Both the position numbers and the translations under genes were made by a program. 64,000 nt of DNA, taken from Tomocerus qinae (lineage: Eukaryota; Arthropoda; Collembola; Entomobryomorpha; Tomoceridae). Under the pieces are notes generated by a model that was not told where the DNA came from, did not search any database, and saw only the letters and a list, made by a program, of their open reading frames with translations. Below, in pieces: positions 33,311 through 45,019 of this stretch (its first letter is position 1; every line of letters starts with the position of its first letter). The stretch is taken from the NCBI GenBank assembly GCA_020055645.1, contig CM034547.1, forward strand, positions 1,798,001-1,862,000, read 5' to 3'.

Positions 33311-34106
33311 TTGCAAGTTAAGTCTACGTATAAGAGACCTCTCCCTATTGTGGTTGTTTATAATCCACCTCATATATCTGGTAATGTCTTTATTGACACT
33401 TTAGAAAAACTGTTAACAAATCAGGTATTCCAAAGCAATGTTATAATTCTTGGAGATCTTAATATTAATCTCCTGAATGACGATTCTATTACGCGTAATT
33501 TAATTAGCACAAACAAATCCTTTAACTTCACCCAGTTGGTCAATCAACCAACTAGAGTAACTTATCAGACTAGTACTTTGATTCAAGGCAGCTATAACAA
33601 CACAATATAAGGTACTCTCTTGCCGTAATATTTCAGATAAAATTTAACTTTTTTCATTCTTGGGAATAAAATCGCCATTTTATTCCCAATACTCGTACTT
33701 CAGTAAGGTGCCCCGAATAGGGGACCATAGTTACGGTAGTATAACGGTAACGCACTGCGATTACCGAGAAAAAAAGTGAAGTTTTATTTGAAATATTATG
33801 GCAAAAGGCTACCTGGTTAGGTTATACTTGCCTTGACTTTGATAGATCACATTTATACTAATATTGATGTAACTAAAACAAGCGTTGATGTATTTTCCTT
33901 GACTAATTCTGATCACAGGTGTGTTATGGTTACCCTGCACAAACCTGATATCAAATCCAACTCAGAAAAAAATCCAGTATCGCAATTATAATAATGTTAA
34001 CTGGAATGACTTCAATCTAGAAATTAGCAAGATCAAGTGGAGTACTTTATCTGATCTAGAAGTAAACGAGCAACTAGATTTTTTACAAAAGAAGTCAAGA
34101 AGTTGA
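33311..34106 (+). pseudogene. LINE endonuclease, middle and C-terminal parts, split by a MITE
   Basis: 33311-33582 encodes PIVVVYNPPH and NVIILGDLNINLL (the GD-N catalytic block of AP-type endonucleases), then QLVNQPTRVT. After the MITE (33583-33835) the sequence resumes with DHIYTNID and SLTNSDHRCV, the conserved SDH block. The two pieces are in different frames relative to each other because of the insertion and decay. Confidence 0.75.
33583..33835. mobile_element. hAT-like MITE inside the LINE endonuclease
   Basis: 253 bp. Ends TCAAGGCAGCTATAAC and GTTATACTTGCCTTG. Flanking 8-bp duplication ACTTTGAT (33575-33582 and 33836-33843). Removing it restores the adjacency expected from LINE endonucleases (STLI next to DHIYTN). 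A small hairpin (TTGGGAATAAAAT and its complement) lies at about 33660-33690. Inserted after the LINE. Confidence 0.85.
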
Positions 34107-34252
34107 CTGACCAGCATATTCCATTGCGTACTGGATTTACTAAAGTCTTCTTGTCACCCTGGCTCAATGAAACGCATGCACCAGGTTTAAGAGCCATAAT
34201 TTATGAGAAACAAAAAGTAAAAAACAAACTAGACAAACACTTTAGTCCTTAG

Positions 34253-35609
34253 TTGCATTTGAAGTTTAAAAGATTGAAATATCGTGTTTCTAAAGATTTG
34301 GCTAAAGCAAAGAAAGACTATTTTATCAATGAGTTGACTGATAACAAAGATTCAAGTAGCATTTGGCACAAACTTAATCTACTTTTTTGTAATAACAGTA
34401 AACAGTCAACTTGTATAAACTTTCTTAGGTATGATGATAGTATCATCGAGAGTAACGATTCTATTTGTGAAAAGCTGACTGATACTTTCATGGTAAATGC
34501 TAATAATAATTCTAACGTGGACGAATTTAATAAAACATTAGGTGACATTTCTAATAATTCATTAATAGATACTGACAATCTGTCCACTAAGTTACCTTTA
34601 ACAATCGCTAAAGAAGATCTAGTCAGAGCTGCGAATAAAGTTAAGTTTAAGGTAGCTGATAAGAATACAGAGTGGCCTACTCAAGTTATAAAGGGCTTCA
34701 ATCATTGATAATCTAACTGTAATTTTCAATAATGTACTGAATTCGGGAACCTTTCCTACTATATGGAAACAAAGTGGAATTATACCTTTATATAAAAATA
34801 AAGGTAGCAAATCTGATCCCTCATCCTATCGTCCCATTAGCAATTTGCCACTGCTAAGTAAATGGTTTGAGGTGATAATTAAGACAAACATATCCACATA
34901 TGGAGAAGACAATAAATTACTGAGTGACGAACAACATGGTTTTAGACCAGCAAGATCTTGTGTAACTGCGCTTACTACTTATACTCAACAATTGTACTCC
35001 AAACTGGACGAACCAAAAATGAAAGTGGGGGCCCTCTACATTGACCTAAAACAGGCCTTTGACCACGTGATTCAAAACAATTTAACTGAAATGTTGACAA
35101 ATTTCTATAAATTTCCTTCTGTTTATAGCGATTTGTTCAAAAATTATTTTTTAAACCGTAAATTTGTAGTAGTAAATGGCAACTGCACTTCCCAGCAGTT
35201 TGAATACGGGTGTGGGGTCATCCAGGGGTCAGTACTTGGGCCTCTTTTGTTTAATCTATATTTCAATGTTATTTCGCTCAAATTAAAAATTAAAGGTATA
35301 TTCCATGTCCAATTTGCAGATGATATGGTAATGACTTATGCTAATGAGAGCGCCTCTGAAATTACTAACACACTGGAATCTTACTTAAAAGATTTAGATG
35401 AATGGTGTAAATCAATTGGTTTGCAATTAAACTACATTAAAACTAAATTTATGGTTTTTACCAAAATTAACACGTGTGTTGATGACAATCTTTTTATAAA
35501 ATGCAATGGACATGACATAGAACGTGTCTTTGATTTTAAGTATTTAGGAGTACATCTAGACTGTAAATTAAACAATAATGAACATTTCAATTATGTTGAA
35601 AAGAGATAG
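34253..35609 (+). pseudogene. LINE reverse transcriptase domain
   Basis: 34253-34708 is the pre-RT spacer (WHKLNLLF; AANKVKFK...DKNTEWP). After a frame change near 34705 the RT follows with GIIPLYKNKG, SYRPISNLPLLSKWFE, EQHGFRPARSC, LYIDLKQAFDHV (motif A), GVIQGSVLGPLLFNLYFN (motif B) and FADDMVM (motif C). The order and spacing are those of Jockey/CR1-type LINEs. The RT core from about 34760 to 35609 is open, but its flanks are broken. It would have copied the element's RNA at a nicked target. Confidence 0.85.
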
Positions 35610-36227
35610 TTGGTCTCAATAGAGTCAGAAGAGTAGTACCCTTTAGAATTTATGGAATGCTCATTAGTACTTACGTATTGCCTTTCTCCGACTATGCTAT
35701 ATCAATTTGGGGCCCTACTAAAACCCATCAGCTGGGGTGTCTCCAAAACAAAATCAACAGGGCTTTATGTTTATTTCAATTCCCAAAATTGGCAAAATAT
35801 TAAAATAAAAGATATTGGGCTAACTCTAATTCTCTCGATAATAAGCGTAAAGTAAAAATGTGCAATTTAGAGCACCAAAAAGTAAACTATTATTTATTAC
35901 TTGAAAGAGCCAATCTTTTAACAGTACAGGAAAGACTTCTATATATTACTATGATGAGCTTGTATAAGATTTTGCTCTTTGGTACTAAAATTATTTCTAT
36001 TAAAAATTATTATTGTATTAGTAAGGATTCTGTAGTGACAAGGCGCACATGGCAAGCTAATGACTTGCAAGTAATTTGTCATCACACAGCCACTTTTTCC
36101 AAAAGTCCTGTAATTTGTGCCAGTACCACTTGGACCTCCCTCAATCAAGTTTTGAAATCTAAAAATATATCTGTGTGTAATTTTGCCTTGTTATTGAGTC
36201 AATATTTACTTGTATTGCATAAGGACG

Positions 36228-36360
36228 ATTATGTGTACTAATATTACGTTAATCTACTCTATTATTTATTATAAAAATGTGGCATTACAATTTAACGATT
36301 ATGTGTACTAATTTTACGCTAATTTACTCTATTTACTTTAAAAATGTGGCATTATAATTT
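36228..36360 (+). repeat. Tandem duplication of about 68 bp in the LINE 3' end
   Basis: ACGATTATGTGTACTAAT...AAAAATGTGGCATTA...AATTTA occurs twice in direct order (about 36228-36296 and 36296-36361) with a few differences. It straddles the end of the coding region and the start of the 3' untranslated region. Confidence 0.8.
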
Positions 36361-36584
36361 AATAATACTAAGTAACTAAGTACTAATTACTGTGGGTTAA
36401 CACATTAAATTTCATGAATGTTAATGTATATATTGACTTTCGATATTGATCTGCGTACGAATCGGCTTTGATTTTGGGAGTAAGGTAACGAAACTGGCTT
36501 GCCTTCAGTGCTGACTGTTGTTAAAACATTTCTTTCTGTAAGATTTGAACTTTTTGGCACTTAAATAAATACGAATTTGAATAG

Positions 36585-37890
36585 CCCGACCGAATATTAT
36601 CTTCTGCTATCACTAACTATTAGTCTGGCAGCTCAACGCCAGACAACTATTTCATCACATATAAAGATAATAATATCTACTCTACATCTCACGGATGCGT
36701 TCAATTCTGAACATTTCCCATTCAAATTATATTATTTATTATTAAGAATTTGTTACAATCGGATTCTACTTAACAGAAATAAACAAGCTAAGCACTAATA
36801 TACCGACTGTAAATAACATTTTAATAATTCATGTAGTACATATGACATAGACATTATTGGGGACTATTTATCACTTCCATCATGCTACGCAATAACCAAT
36901 GCATAAATAGACAATTGCAATGCTATTTTCTGAAAGTACTTGTGAAAGTAATACGTAAATTGCACATCCAGCATTTGATTGCAAATGTTCAAAGGAAGAA
37001 AAACTCTTATAGTCAATTCGTTAGGGTTAACTAACACCATCAAAAACAAGGACTAATTACTAAGTGAGCAAATCAAAGTTTCAAAATATTGTAAAGTATT
37101 GCATTACAACAATGTCTGTCGCAATAATAAATACGACAACCTGTAAGAGACAAAATGAAATGAGAACGTAACTTGGTACATAATATCTGTACGTGTCGCA
37201 CGCAAAATAAGGTGCAGCAATGGAGGTAGATTATGTGCATGAAAGTAAGGCAATGAAAAGGTTGGTTTAATCGGTGTCCGTATGGCATAGTAGGAAAGAG
37301 TACTCACTATCTATCCATCTATATCCCTAGTCCGCAGATCACAAAAAATCCGAGGAAATGAAATATAAAAACAAAAGTGCCAAATCATGCTTCCTCTGCG
37401 TGGACTGCTTGGTTGCTGACTGTCAGTCACTATGCGATGCACAATCCCATACTCTGCATTTTTCACTTATTTGTATGCCTCAACTCTGACTCTGTGGTGA
37501 TCATCACAAACCTACATTCATGCTTCAAATTCAATGATGCTACACTACATGACTACATAGGTATATTATATACCATGAATAAATGGGACAAAACTGTACT
37601 TATGTATCAGTGATGCAGAATGATCTAAAATGATGCTCTAGATGATCTAGAATTTAGCAGATGTGATTAGCTCTTATTGCAAACTTTTTGAAAGCAACTT
37701 TAAAAGCCGATAAGTTGATCAATGTATCAAGAGCTAAAACCTATGGATTTATTTGTCATCACTGTTATACTTACAGTTAATACACAGTGAGTTATTGATT
37801 TACATTTAGAATGTATACCGGATTGTCTGTAAATAGGAATTGGTGGTGGGTAATGTAACCAGCCAGCTACTGGGCCATGGGCACTACTTA
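36585..37890. other. Non-coding region, no gene seen
   Basis: AT-rich DNA with only short, motif-free frames. Confidence 0.5.
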
Positions 37891-37899
37891 GTATTGTAG

Positions 37900-38894
37900 G
37901 GATCACGGATAACTTGTATAAAATGTTTCGTATATGAGGGTAGTGACGTCTTGTATATGCAAATGGATAGCCCGTATATGGATAGTAACGTCTTGTATAC
38001 GCAAAGGGATAGCCAGTATATTGATAGTGATATCTTGTATACGCAAATGGATATCTCGTATCTCATATTTGTGGTATCTGTAAATCTGAATAAGTAAGGC
38101 GGCTAAAGGTAGTCTGAATGTCAATAGTGTATGCGGACTGAGATTTAGTTCTCTTTGTACATTTGACTTGACGAGAGCTCTTGTCAATGATGGCTGAAAT
38201 CACTGGTGTCCGTTTCTTAAAATCTCAAAGAGAAAAAGAAAAACTAGCTTTCGTCGGATACGTATATAGTCATAGTAAAGATCTAAAAGGGGTGGATCGT
38301 ATTGGATTTGTGAGAAGCGTCGTAGGTGCAAAGGGAGTACCAATAGCGCACTTACTGAAGACTCTCGGAAAAAAGAAAGTCAAAAAGTCTAATCCTAAAA
38401 ACAATGAAAATTTCGCTCCTGAACCATTTCCTAAAAATTTTGAATCTCATCACCAAGCACAAGTAATACCTCTTCTGAACCAAAATCCTTGAAAATATAG
38501 ACATCTCACTCAATGGTACTCCATTAACACGTTATGACTTATTGATTTATATGTTTGGCAAAGTGAATAAGCCAGTTTGCTTCAGTGACTAATTATTTTT
38601 TCTTTGACATAACCCATAATAATACAATCATTGCCAGTTTTTCCGTGATATATTAAATTCATTAAATATCATTGTAAAATTCCTGTGTTTGCATTTGTAC
38701 TCCATGACAATAATCCCTACTAAGAGCATAATATACAGGATATCCTTTTGCATAAACAAGTTATCACTATCGGGATACGAGATATCCCTTTGCATATACA
38801 AGATGTCATTATCCATATACGTTATATCCTTTTGCATATACAAGTTGTCACTACCCCCATATACGAAACAATTTATACAAGTTATCCGGATACC
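37900..38894. mobile_element. Mutator-like element with 9-bp target duplication and FLYWCH fragment
   Basis: 995 bp. Ends GGATCACGGATAACTTGTAT and the complement of GGTATCCGGATAACTTGTAT. Flanking 9-bp duplication GTATTGTAG (37891-37899 and 38895-38903), the hallmark of Mutator-like elements. Each terminal arm (about 37900-38075 and 38715-38894) contains about three tandem 42-bp units (for example ATAGTAACGTCTTGTATACG followed by CAAAGGGATAGCCAGTATAT). The middle encodes a FLYWCH zinc-finger remnant, a domain often joined to Mutator-like transposases. No transposase catalytic part is left. Confidence 0.88.
38187..38420 (+). pseudogene. FLYWCH zinc-finger fragment (Mutator-like element)
   Basis: From ATG 38187 (a second ATG follows at 38190) the frame reads MMAEITGVRFLKSQREKEKL, then AFVGYVYSHSKDLKGVDR. 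These match the front of a FLYWCH finger (FLKSQRGK..L...GY.Y). The expected YWxC block is found in the +2 frame from 38303: WICEKRRRCKGS. One frameshift near 38300 therefore splits the domain. Such fingers bind DNA and often lie at the N-terminus of Mutator-like transposases. The in-frame extension to 38492 (KKKVKKSNPKNNEN...) is out-of-frame read-on. It could also be a captured host fragment, but the element context favours transposon origin. Confidence 0.7.
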
Positions 38895-38903
38895 GTATTG
38901 TAG

Positions 38904-41631
38904 ATTGTGTAGATGGAGAGAGGAGGAGATAGATTGACTACATATTGGCAATGTCTGTCTATTCTGGCTGAGATGACAAGACATCGGAGGGAACAAATGA
39001 GTGCATGCGGTTGAAATGAGAGTGAATGGAATGCTGAGAGTCTGACAAACAACAAAAATAGGATTTCGGAGTACAATGGAGGATTCTCGTGTAACTGCAC
39101 CATTAATTTCTTATTTCGGTCTCGGTGTGTGCCAAGTACAAGGAGTGGAAAGGGCGAACAATAGACATACACAACTCCAGTGAAAGATCAAGTGGCATTC
39201 GCAGATCTGACCAAATCATCCAAGTCTTTCTTCTCTTCCTTCCCCATTGTCACTATTAGCACAGGCTCTGCTGATACAAACCTCACTCACTCTCTCCGCA
39301 ACACACACAATGTCATACCTACCACATTTAAAGCAAGGAATTTGAAGTTAGTCTGACTTATATTCCCACCTTTTTTGCTACTGGGATTCACATAGAACAT
39401 GGTAAACATATAAATAGCACTACAGATATAATAGCCATACTTAAGGGGTAATTAATATATGTATAATCATTCATATTGCAACTCTATCGGCAATAGCGGT
39501 CCTGGAATCTGTGACCTACGTCTGTAGACATGAAGTATGTGCAAGTGCATTAGATTATGAGTCTATCTAGTGATAGTAATAACCTAGTAATATTGTAGAT
39601 AGGTAGATGATGTGGATTTGTGAAAGCGATGATGATGGGTAAGTTTGATGGATCGGAGGAGAAAGCGGGAGAAGAGCACTCAGTGAGTTCTGCACTAAGC
39701 CCATTTGTCAATAAAGTCATTGAATTTGTGTCTGTCTTCTTCTCGTCGTTTTGGTTTTAGCTGCGGAGCATTAGCTGCTTTGGATTTATTCTCCGCTACT
39801 TTGGACCCTGCTTACTTTATAAATACAGACTCACTTAACTTGTACTGCTTTTCTCTGCATATGTGTTTGAGTCTCACTCGAACTTTTACACTGCGACTTC
39901 ACTTGACGAAATGAAATGGACTTTTCTGGACTGGACGTCAATAACCCAAAGCCACTGCGCCACAATATCCTGTTCCGGCCTGGATTTCCTATTACGGCCT
40001 CAGACACAAATATCACATGCACATCGAGGGAAAGGAAGCTCTACCCTTCTCTATTATATAGTGCTAATAATACTATGTGCATGGCTATACATACGGCTAT
40101 ACGTAGTATAAAGAGAGGTAAATAAATAGCCAAGATGGGATTTCAAGGATCTGTATTCCATCTGTAGCGTCTTTACCCTTCACTTCCTTCCCCGTGTATA
40201 CACATCCAAAGATCAAATATCCAGTCTACTGGACAGTCGTACTCTGACAGATGAATTCTTGGAGTCCACTGAATAGATTCTTAATTTGCCTCTGGCTTTC
40301 TCCTCACTTGACCAGTCAACAGGACATGCAGCAATAGAAATTCAAGACATGGCAGAACACACGAAATCTTCTTCAATTATCCCATATCCTTACTTCTTAC
40401 AGGACCTGTTATCTACTGCAGCATAGCCAAACATGCTCAACAACCATGAAATATATGACTGCTACATGCATACATATCTCGAAGCTTCATAGTATATGCT
40501 TCTATATGCACTAGCTTAGCTGTTACCATTTATTCCTATGGAATGTAAAAAAATTACGTCGTGAACAGTAGGCCACCCATCTCTTGACGTGAATACCAAT
40601 AGAACATAAATGTGCAGAATTTATTCTTGTTCGTATCACAGAAATTGACAACGACATGTGAGGTCAAATACAAATTGTGCTTTCAAGCATAAAGTATCTG
40701 CACATATACTAATACTAGTATATTTATTATTTTAATATCAAAGTCCATCAGCAGTCTTCAGCAGGGCCTTAAGCGAAAAGCATTAAAAAACATTGTATTT
40801 AACAACTAAGTAATTAATGATCAGCTAGACAAATAATATGGGTGTTTGTGTGAAATAAAAGTTGGTAAGCAAATGTATTAATTTTGCGTTTGCGTCATCA
40901 TCTTATACTGGAGTATCTTATACAATTTGTACAAACGTGTGTTATGGCTTTAGTAGAACTTTGTTAAGTGGCATGGAGTAAGAGACAGATTGTGAGACTG
41001 GTTATTGTCAATAAAGTTTTGTCTAGGTGTGATAGAGTTAGTGATGGATGTAGTGGGGACATGAGAATAGCTGAGTGTGAGTGAGAGATGGGCTGCACAG
41101 CGACTCTTTTGTTTAAGGGCACTTGACGGCAGAAAAGGAATGATTAGTAGAAATAATAATGAATGAAGAGGAAGGAAGCCGGATCGTGTCGTGTCAAGAG
41201 GTTAGGGATATCCTCGAGAGCTCAATGCGAACTTCAGTCCCAACTCACTCACAACACATTCATTATTAACGAATATCACTAGTAGTGGAGTATTCCGTCC
41301 ATTAGACCTCCGCTATTACAAACTACATAAATATTAAAGCCACTCTTACACTCCTATGTTTACTATTACGTATTTATTATGTAATAACCAACTCGAATGC
41401 TATTCTAGAATATATTCCAGCAAGATACACTGTTAGTTTTCTTCCTGGTTTACCATTTGTGATGCATATCGATGTGGCGCAGTAGTAGTAGTGGTTGTGT
41501 TAACTGTAATAAGTGATTTCACATATGCATCGACCGTGTACCTGTAACTAATGGATAGATACAGTTTATTGTGTTATACTATACTGTTACAGTATATTTA
41601 AAACTCATATCATTATCATATCATAAAATAT
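38904..41631. other. Non-coding region, no gene seen
   Basis: No supported gene. Purine-rich at about 41000-41215, then pyrimidine-rich at about 41220-41450 (across the boundary switch near 41218). A weaker switch is at about 39600-39760. Confidence 0.5.
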
Positions 41632-42045
41632 TTGGAGATTATGCGAGACCCGCCGAAGGCGGGTTGACGCATAATCGTAATTATATGAATAATGTGACAT
41701 CTGAAGACATCACTAATAGTTGTTACGATGTAGTACGCTGTTCGTAGTCGCCGGGAGAGGTCCTATGTTCAAAGCTATATAAAAAAAATTAACAATAAGA
41801 ACATGGATAATATGCGCCAACTCCTGTGTGTATGGTCATTGATTCAAAGATTAGTCGGGTCAGTTTTAAAAATGCATAAATTACCCTTAATGCGGTGGGT
41901 GGGTGGGTAGTGATGTCTTCAGATGTCACATTATTCATATAATTACGATTATGCGTCAACCCGCCTTCGGCGGGTCTCGCATAATCTCCAATTAAATTTC
42001 ATAATGCTCCATCTTACAACATCACTAATAGTTGTTACGATGTAG
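41632..42045. repeat. D2 3' terminal repeat and internal complementary region
   Basis: 41632-41712 is the reverse complement of 41911-41991 (core GAGACCCGCCGAAGGCGGGT, itself a hairpin). 41703-41841 mirrors the inner part of the far terminal repeat. 41992-42045 mirrors its outermost part. The arrangement is the same as in D1. Confidence 0.92.
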
Positions 42046-42192
42046 TTGTTCAAAGCGTAATTTATGCTTAGAACCAATATAAAAACAAATGTAAAACATT
42101 TTCAGTAAATAATTTCATTCCATTTTATTTCCGGTTCACTAAACCATTATCCACATACCAATATTTAGATATACAGATTTACATTACATTCA

Positions 42193-43059
42193 TTATTTCA
42201 TTGCTAGTATTCTCTTAGTGTATTCACTATTGTCACATAATGGTTTATTATAATAACGAGCAAAAACTTTTGATTTTTCGGACCAACCAGCACTTTTAAA
42301 CACAGTGTCAATACTTGCACCCTGAGAAAATGCTTTGGATGTTGAAGCATGTCTAAAACTGTGTCCCTTAAACACAGAAGTATTAATCTCCGCCTTTTCT
42401 AACAAAATACACAGCCATCTACTTACTGTTTGGGATGAAACTTTCCTAAAAGGGGAAGTACACGAAATAAATAGCTGTCTATCTTTTCTGTAGTTGTCAG
42501 TTCGACTAATATACTCCTTTAGGCATCGCACTACACACAATTTCTTATTATTAGGGTAAGCAGCCAATGTTAACATTGGCTGAATTTTCCCAGGCCTTGA
42601 AGTCTTAATTGTTTGGGGAATAAAGATTTTTACTTCTTCCTCGAATTTAATATTATCTAAAGAAATAGCAGTTAATGTTTGCACTCTTTGTGCTGTTAAA
42701 AGGGCTAGTAATCCTGTAAGTTTTACAGTCAAGTCATTAATGGACAAGTTTTTATTATCGTCCCAGCTAATGAATAGTGTCAAAATCAAATTTGCATCCC
42801 AAATATAGTTATATTTAGGCAAAGAAGGACGCTTACGTGATACCCCTTTTAGCAGTCTAATAACGAGTGGGTGTTCTCCAATTTTAATTCCACTAGTTGG
42901 TTGTATTAGTGTGGAAAGAGCTGACCTAGCGCTATTCAAAGATGTATAACTAAGTCCTTCCTCGTACAGTGAAGTTAAAAATGACAAAATAGTGTTTATG
43001 CTGGGGTCCCAGGGATTATTTCCAATTTTGATATTGTAAGAAATGAATTTAGAAAGCAC
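42193..43059 (-). CDS. DIRS D2 tyrosine recombinase
   Basis: Phage-integrase-type recombinase, which in DIRS elements inserts the circular DNA copy into the genome. An N-terminal SAM-like region (about residues 1-95) precedes the catalytic domain. The catalytic domain shows the first Arg in LLTAQRVQTLT and the HSFRHAS block, then GWSEKSKVFARYY with the tyrosine region. The frame is open upstream of its first Met and overlaps the end of the RT frame, as is usual in this group. Confidence 0.85.
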   Translation of the reverse strand: MLSKFISYNIKIGNNPWDPSINTILSFLTSLYEEGLSYTSLNSARSALSTLIQPTSGIKIGEHPLVIRLLKGVSRKRPSLPKYNYIWDANLILTLFISWDDNKNLSINDLTVKLTGLLALLTAQRVQTLTAISLDNIKFEEEVKIFIPQTIKTSRPGKIQPMLTLAAYPNNKKLCVVRCLKEYISRTDNYRKDRQLFISCTSPFRKVSSQTVSRWLCILLEKAEINTSVFKGHSFRHASTSKAFSQGASIDTVFKSAGWSEKSKVFARYYNKPLCDNSEYTKRILAMK

Positions 43060-43139
43060 ACTTTTATATTGCTTCCAAGTGTTCTCTGCACATGACGAAT
43101 AGAGAAGATTAATAACATTTTCAGGCAGATTCAGATTGT

Positions 43140-45005
43140 TTAGACAGCACCGGATACTATCGCCACTTGAAGAATCAGATTTTTTGTAAGAATCTGTTGA
43201 CTAGAAAAATAAGGAGATGATATCAAATTAGGGGTTGGTCCATATTCTAGTATTGTGGAAGTTTTTAACCGTAAGAATTCAGGGTACCATGGCTGAGCTG
43301 GCCATTTTGGTACAACAACAATTCCTGTGGCTCTGTCATTTATAATTTTTCTAAACATCCTTGCAACAAGCAAGAATGGTGGAAAGGCATAGAAGAATTC
43401 ATTCCAAACAACTGTAAACGCATCAACACTTTCTGATTCTGGGTCTGGAAACCACGATACATATCTTACACATTTACGAGTATGTACTGTTGCAAATAGA
43501 TCAATTGAAGGCTTTCCCAGTATTTGACATATACTATTATAGACTGATAAGTTTATAGAATAATCCGAGGACTCAATGGCTTTCCTAGACTCCGTATCAG
43601 CCCTAAAGTTATTTTTTGATGAAATGTATGTTGCAAAGACCCATATACCTTTTGATTCACACCACTGCCATATTTGTTTTGCAACAATGTGATTTTGGGT
43701 GGACTTACACCCCCCATATCTATTAATGTAGGCAATTGCTGTGGAATTGTCAACTCGTAATAATACATTAATGTTTTCTTGCCTAGCATAAACCTTTAAT
43801 GCGTTAAATACAGCTAATAACTCCAAAGTATTTATGTGCAATTTTTTCTGTTCTACCGACCAAAAGCCTCTGGTTCTCGATTTGTTACTATAAGCTCCCC
43901 AACCTGTAGAAGATGCGTCAGTTTCAATTGTGAGATTATACGAATCAGTTTTAATGTCGTTATGCACACTAGGAATTTTATCAATAAACCAGTTAATATC
44001 GGATTTAGCAACTTCTGAAAAACTCATTGATGCAGAATATTCGCCATTGTTTTTTACCAAAGCTTGTGTCTTTTCCATTTCTAGCTGCCGAATATAAACA
44101 GAACTGTATTTTATAGCTGGAGATGCAGCTACTAAGCATCCTATTAAATTAGCGGCATCATAAATAGTGATGTATGGCTTATCAATTATTGTCGCTGTTA
44201 GGCTTAATAGCTTCTCTTTCTTACTTTTTGGCAAATACATAATCATTTTTGTTGAATCAAATATAAAGCCTAAGTATTTTATTACTTGGGTTGGTTTCAA
44301 AATAGATTTCTGGAGATTTACTAGTAGTCCTAATCTGTTGTAAAGTTTTAATGTCTCTTTGACATTGTGACTACAAATCCTTTCAGATTTTCCTAAAAGT
44401 AAGTTGTCGTCCAAAAAACTAACTGAACTGTGACCATTGGACCTCAGCTGAGCTAAAACTGGTCGCATGACTTTTGTAAACACCCTCGGTGCCGTGCTCA
44501 AACCAAATGGCAAAACTACATATTTATATAATAATCCATTCCATCTAAATTTAAGATATTTTTGAGATTCTTCACTAACAGGAATTAAATGATAAGCATT
44601 CTTTAAGTCTATTACGGCCATAAAACAATTCTGTTTCATGAGTGAGCACACAGTTCTGTAATCCTCCATTTTAAAATGAGGACTGTCAATGAATTCATTA
44701 AGCGCTTTTAAATTAATAACAACTCTAAATTGACCTGGCTCTTGTTTTGCTACAACAAAAATATTTGATACAAATTGTTCGCACTCTTCCTGGCTCTCTA
44801 CAATTGCTTTTATGCTAAGTAGCTTTTCAATTTCTAAGTTAATAATATTTTCTTCTTCTTTTGTGAAATTCATATGCTTAGGTTCGACAGGTTGGTGTGG
44901 GTTCACAATAAAAGGTATTTTGTACCCCTCTACATATTGAAGTACCAACTCATCACTAGTTATCGCTTTCCAATGTTTAATATAATGTTTAAGACAACCA
45001 GCCAA
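43140..45005 (-). CDS. DIRS D2 reverse transcriptase / RNase H / methyltransferase-like protein
   Basis: About 621 residues. The RT part (about 80-290) shows FRVVINLKALN, AVIDLKNAYHLIPV, LPFGLSTAPRVFTK and FLDD. The RNase H part (about 360-470) shows TIETDASSTGWGA, NTLELLAV and LRVDNSTAIAYIN. The C-terminal part (about 500-590) shows PSIDLFATVHTRK, SWFPDPESESVDAF, FPPF and VVPKWPAQPWYP. It matches the methyltransferase-like region typical of DIRS. It would copy the element RNA in the cytoplasm or nucleus of the host cell. Confidence 0.88.
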   Translation of the reverse strand: MAGCLKHYIKHWKAITSDELVLQYVEGYKIPFIVNPHQPVEPKHMNFTKEEENIINLEIEKLLSIKAIVESQEECEQFVSNIFVVAKQEPGQFRVVINLKALNEFIDSPHFKMEDYRTVCSLMKQNCFMAVIDLKNAYHLIPVSEESQKYLKFRWNGLLYKYVVLPFGLSTAPRVFTKVMRPVLAQLRSNGHSSVSFLDDNLLLGKSERICSHNVKETLKLYNRLGLLVNLQKSILKPTQVIKYLGFIFDSTKMIMYLPKSKKEKLLSLTATIIDKPYITIYDAANLIGCLVAASPAIKYSSVYIRQLEMEKTQALVKNNGEYSASMSFSEVAKSDINWFIDKIPSVHNDIKTDSYNLTIETDASSTGWGAYSNKSRTRGFWSVEQKKLHINTLELLAVFNALKVYARQENINVLLRVDNSTAIAYINRYGGCKSTQNHIVAKQIWQWCESKGIWVFATYISSKNNFRADTESRKAIESSDYSINLSVYNSICQILGKPSIDLFATVHTRKCVRYVSWFPDPESESVDAFTVVWNEFFYAFPPFLLVARMFRKIINDRATGIVVVPKWPAQPWYPEFLRLKTSTILEYGPTPNLISSPYFSSQQILTKNLILQVAIVSGAV

Positions 45006-45019
45006 CGAACCTACCGAAT

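Larger units (their letters stand above)
32745..36584 (+). mobile_element. Jockey/CR1-type LINE, decayed, with a nested MITE
   Basis: About 3.8 kb on the + strand. Order: N-terminal cysteine-rich segment (about 32790-32890), apurinic-type endonuclease (about 33020-34140, interrupted by a MITE at 33583-33835), spacer (about 34140-34700), reverse transcriptase (about 34700-35610), post-RT region (about 35610-36240) and 3' untranslated region ending AAATAAATACGAATTTGAA. The coding sequence is spread over several frames with at least five stops or frameshifts: stops near 33243 and 34250, frame changes near 33245-33311, 34705 and 35610, plus the MITE. It is a dead copy. The endonuclease and RT motifs place it in the Jockey/CR1/L2 assemblage. 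I cannot be more precise. Confidence 0.85.

Noticed and set aside
33725-33765. A tRNA-like A-box (TAGTATAACGG) suggesting a tRNA gene or SINE
   Set aside because: No B-box (GGTTCGANNCC) or cloverleaf follows. The segment lies inside a MITE with clear ends.
38303-38492. The lysine-rich extension after the FLYWCH finger as part of a protein
   Set aside because: The finger continues in another frame, so the extension is out-of-frame read-on.
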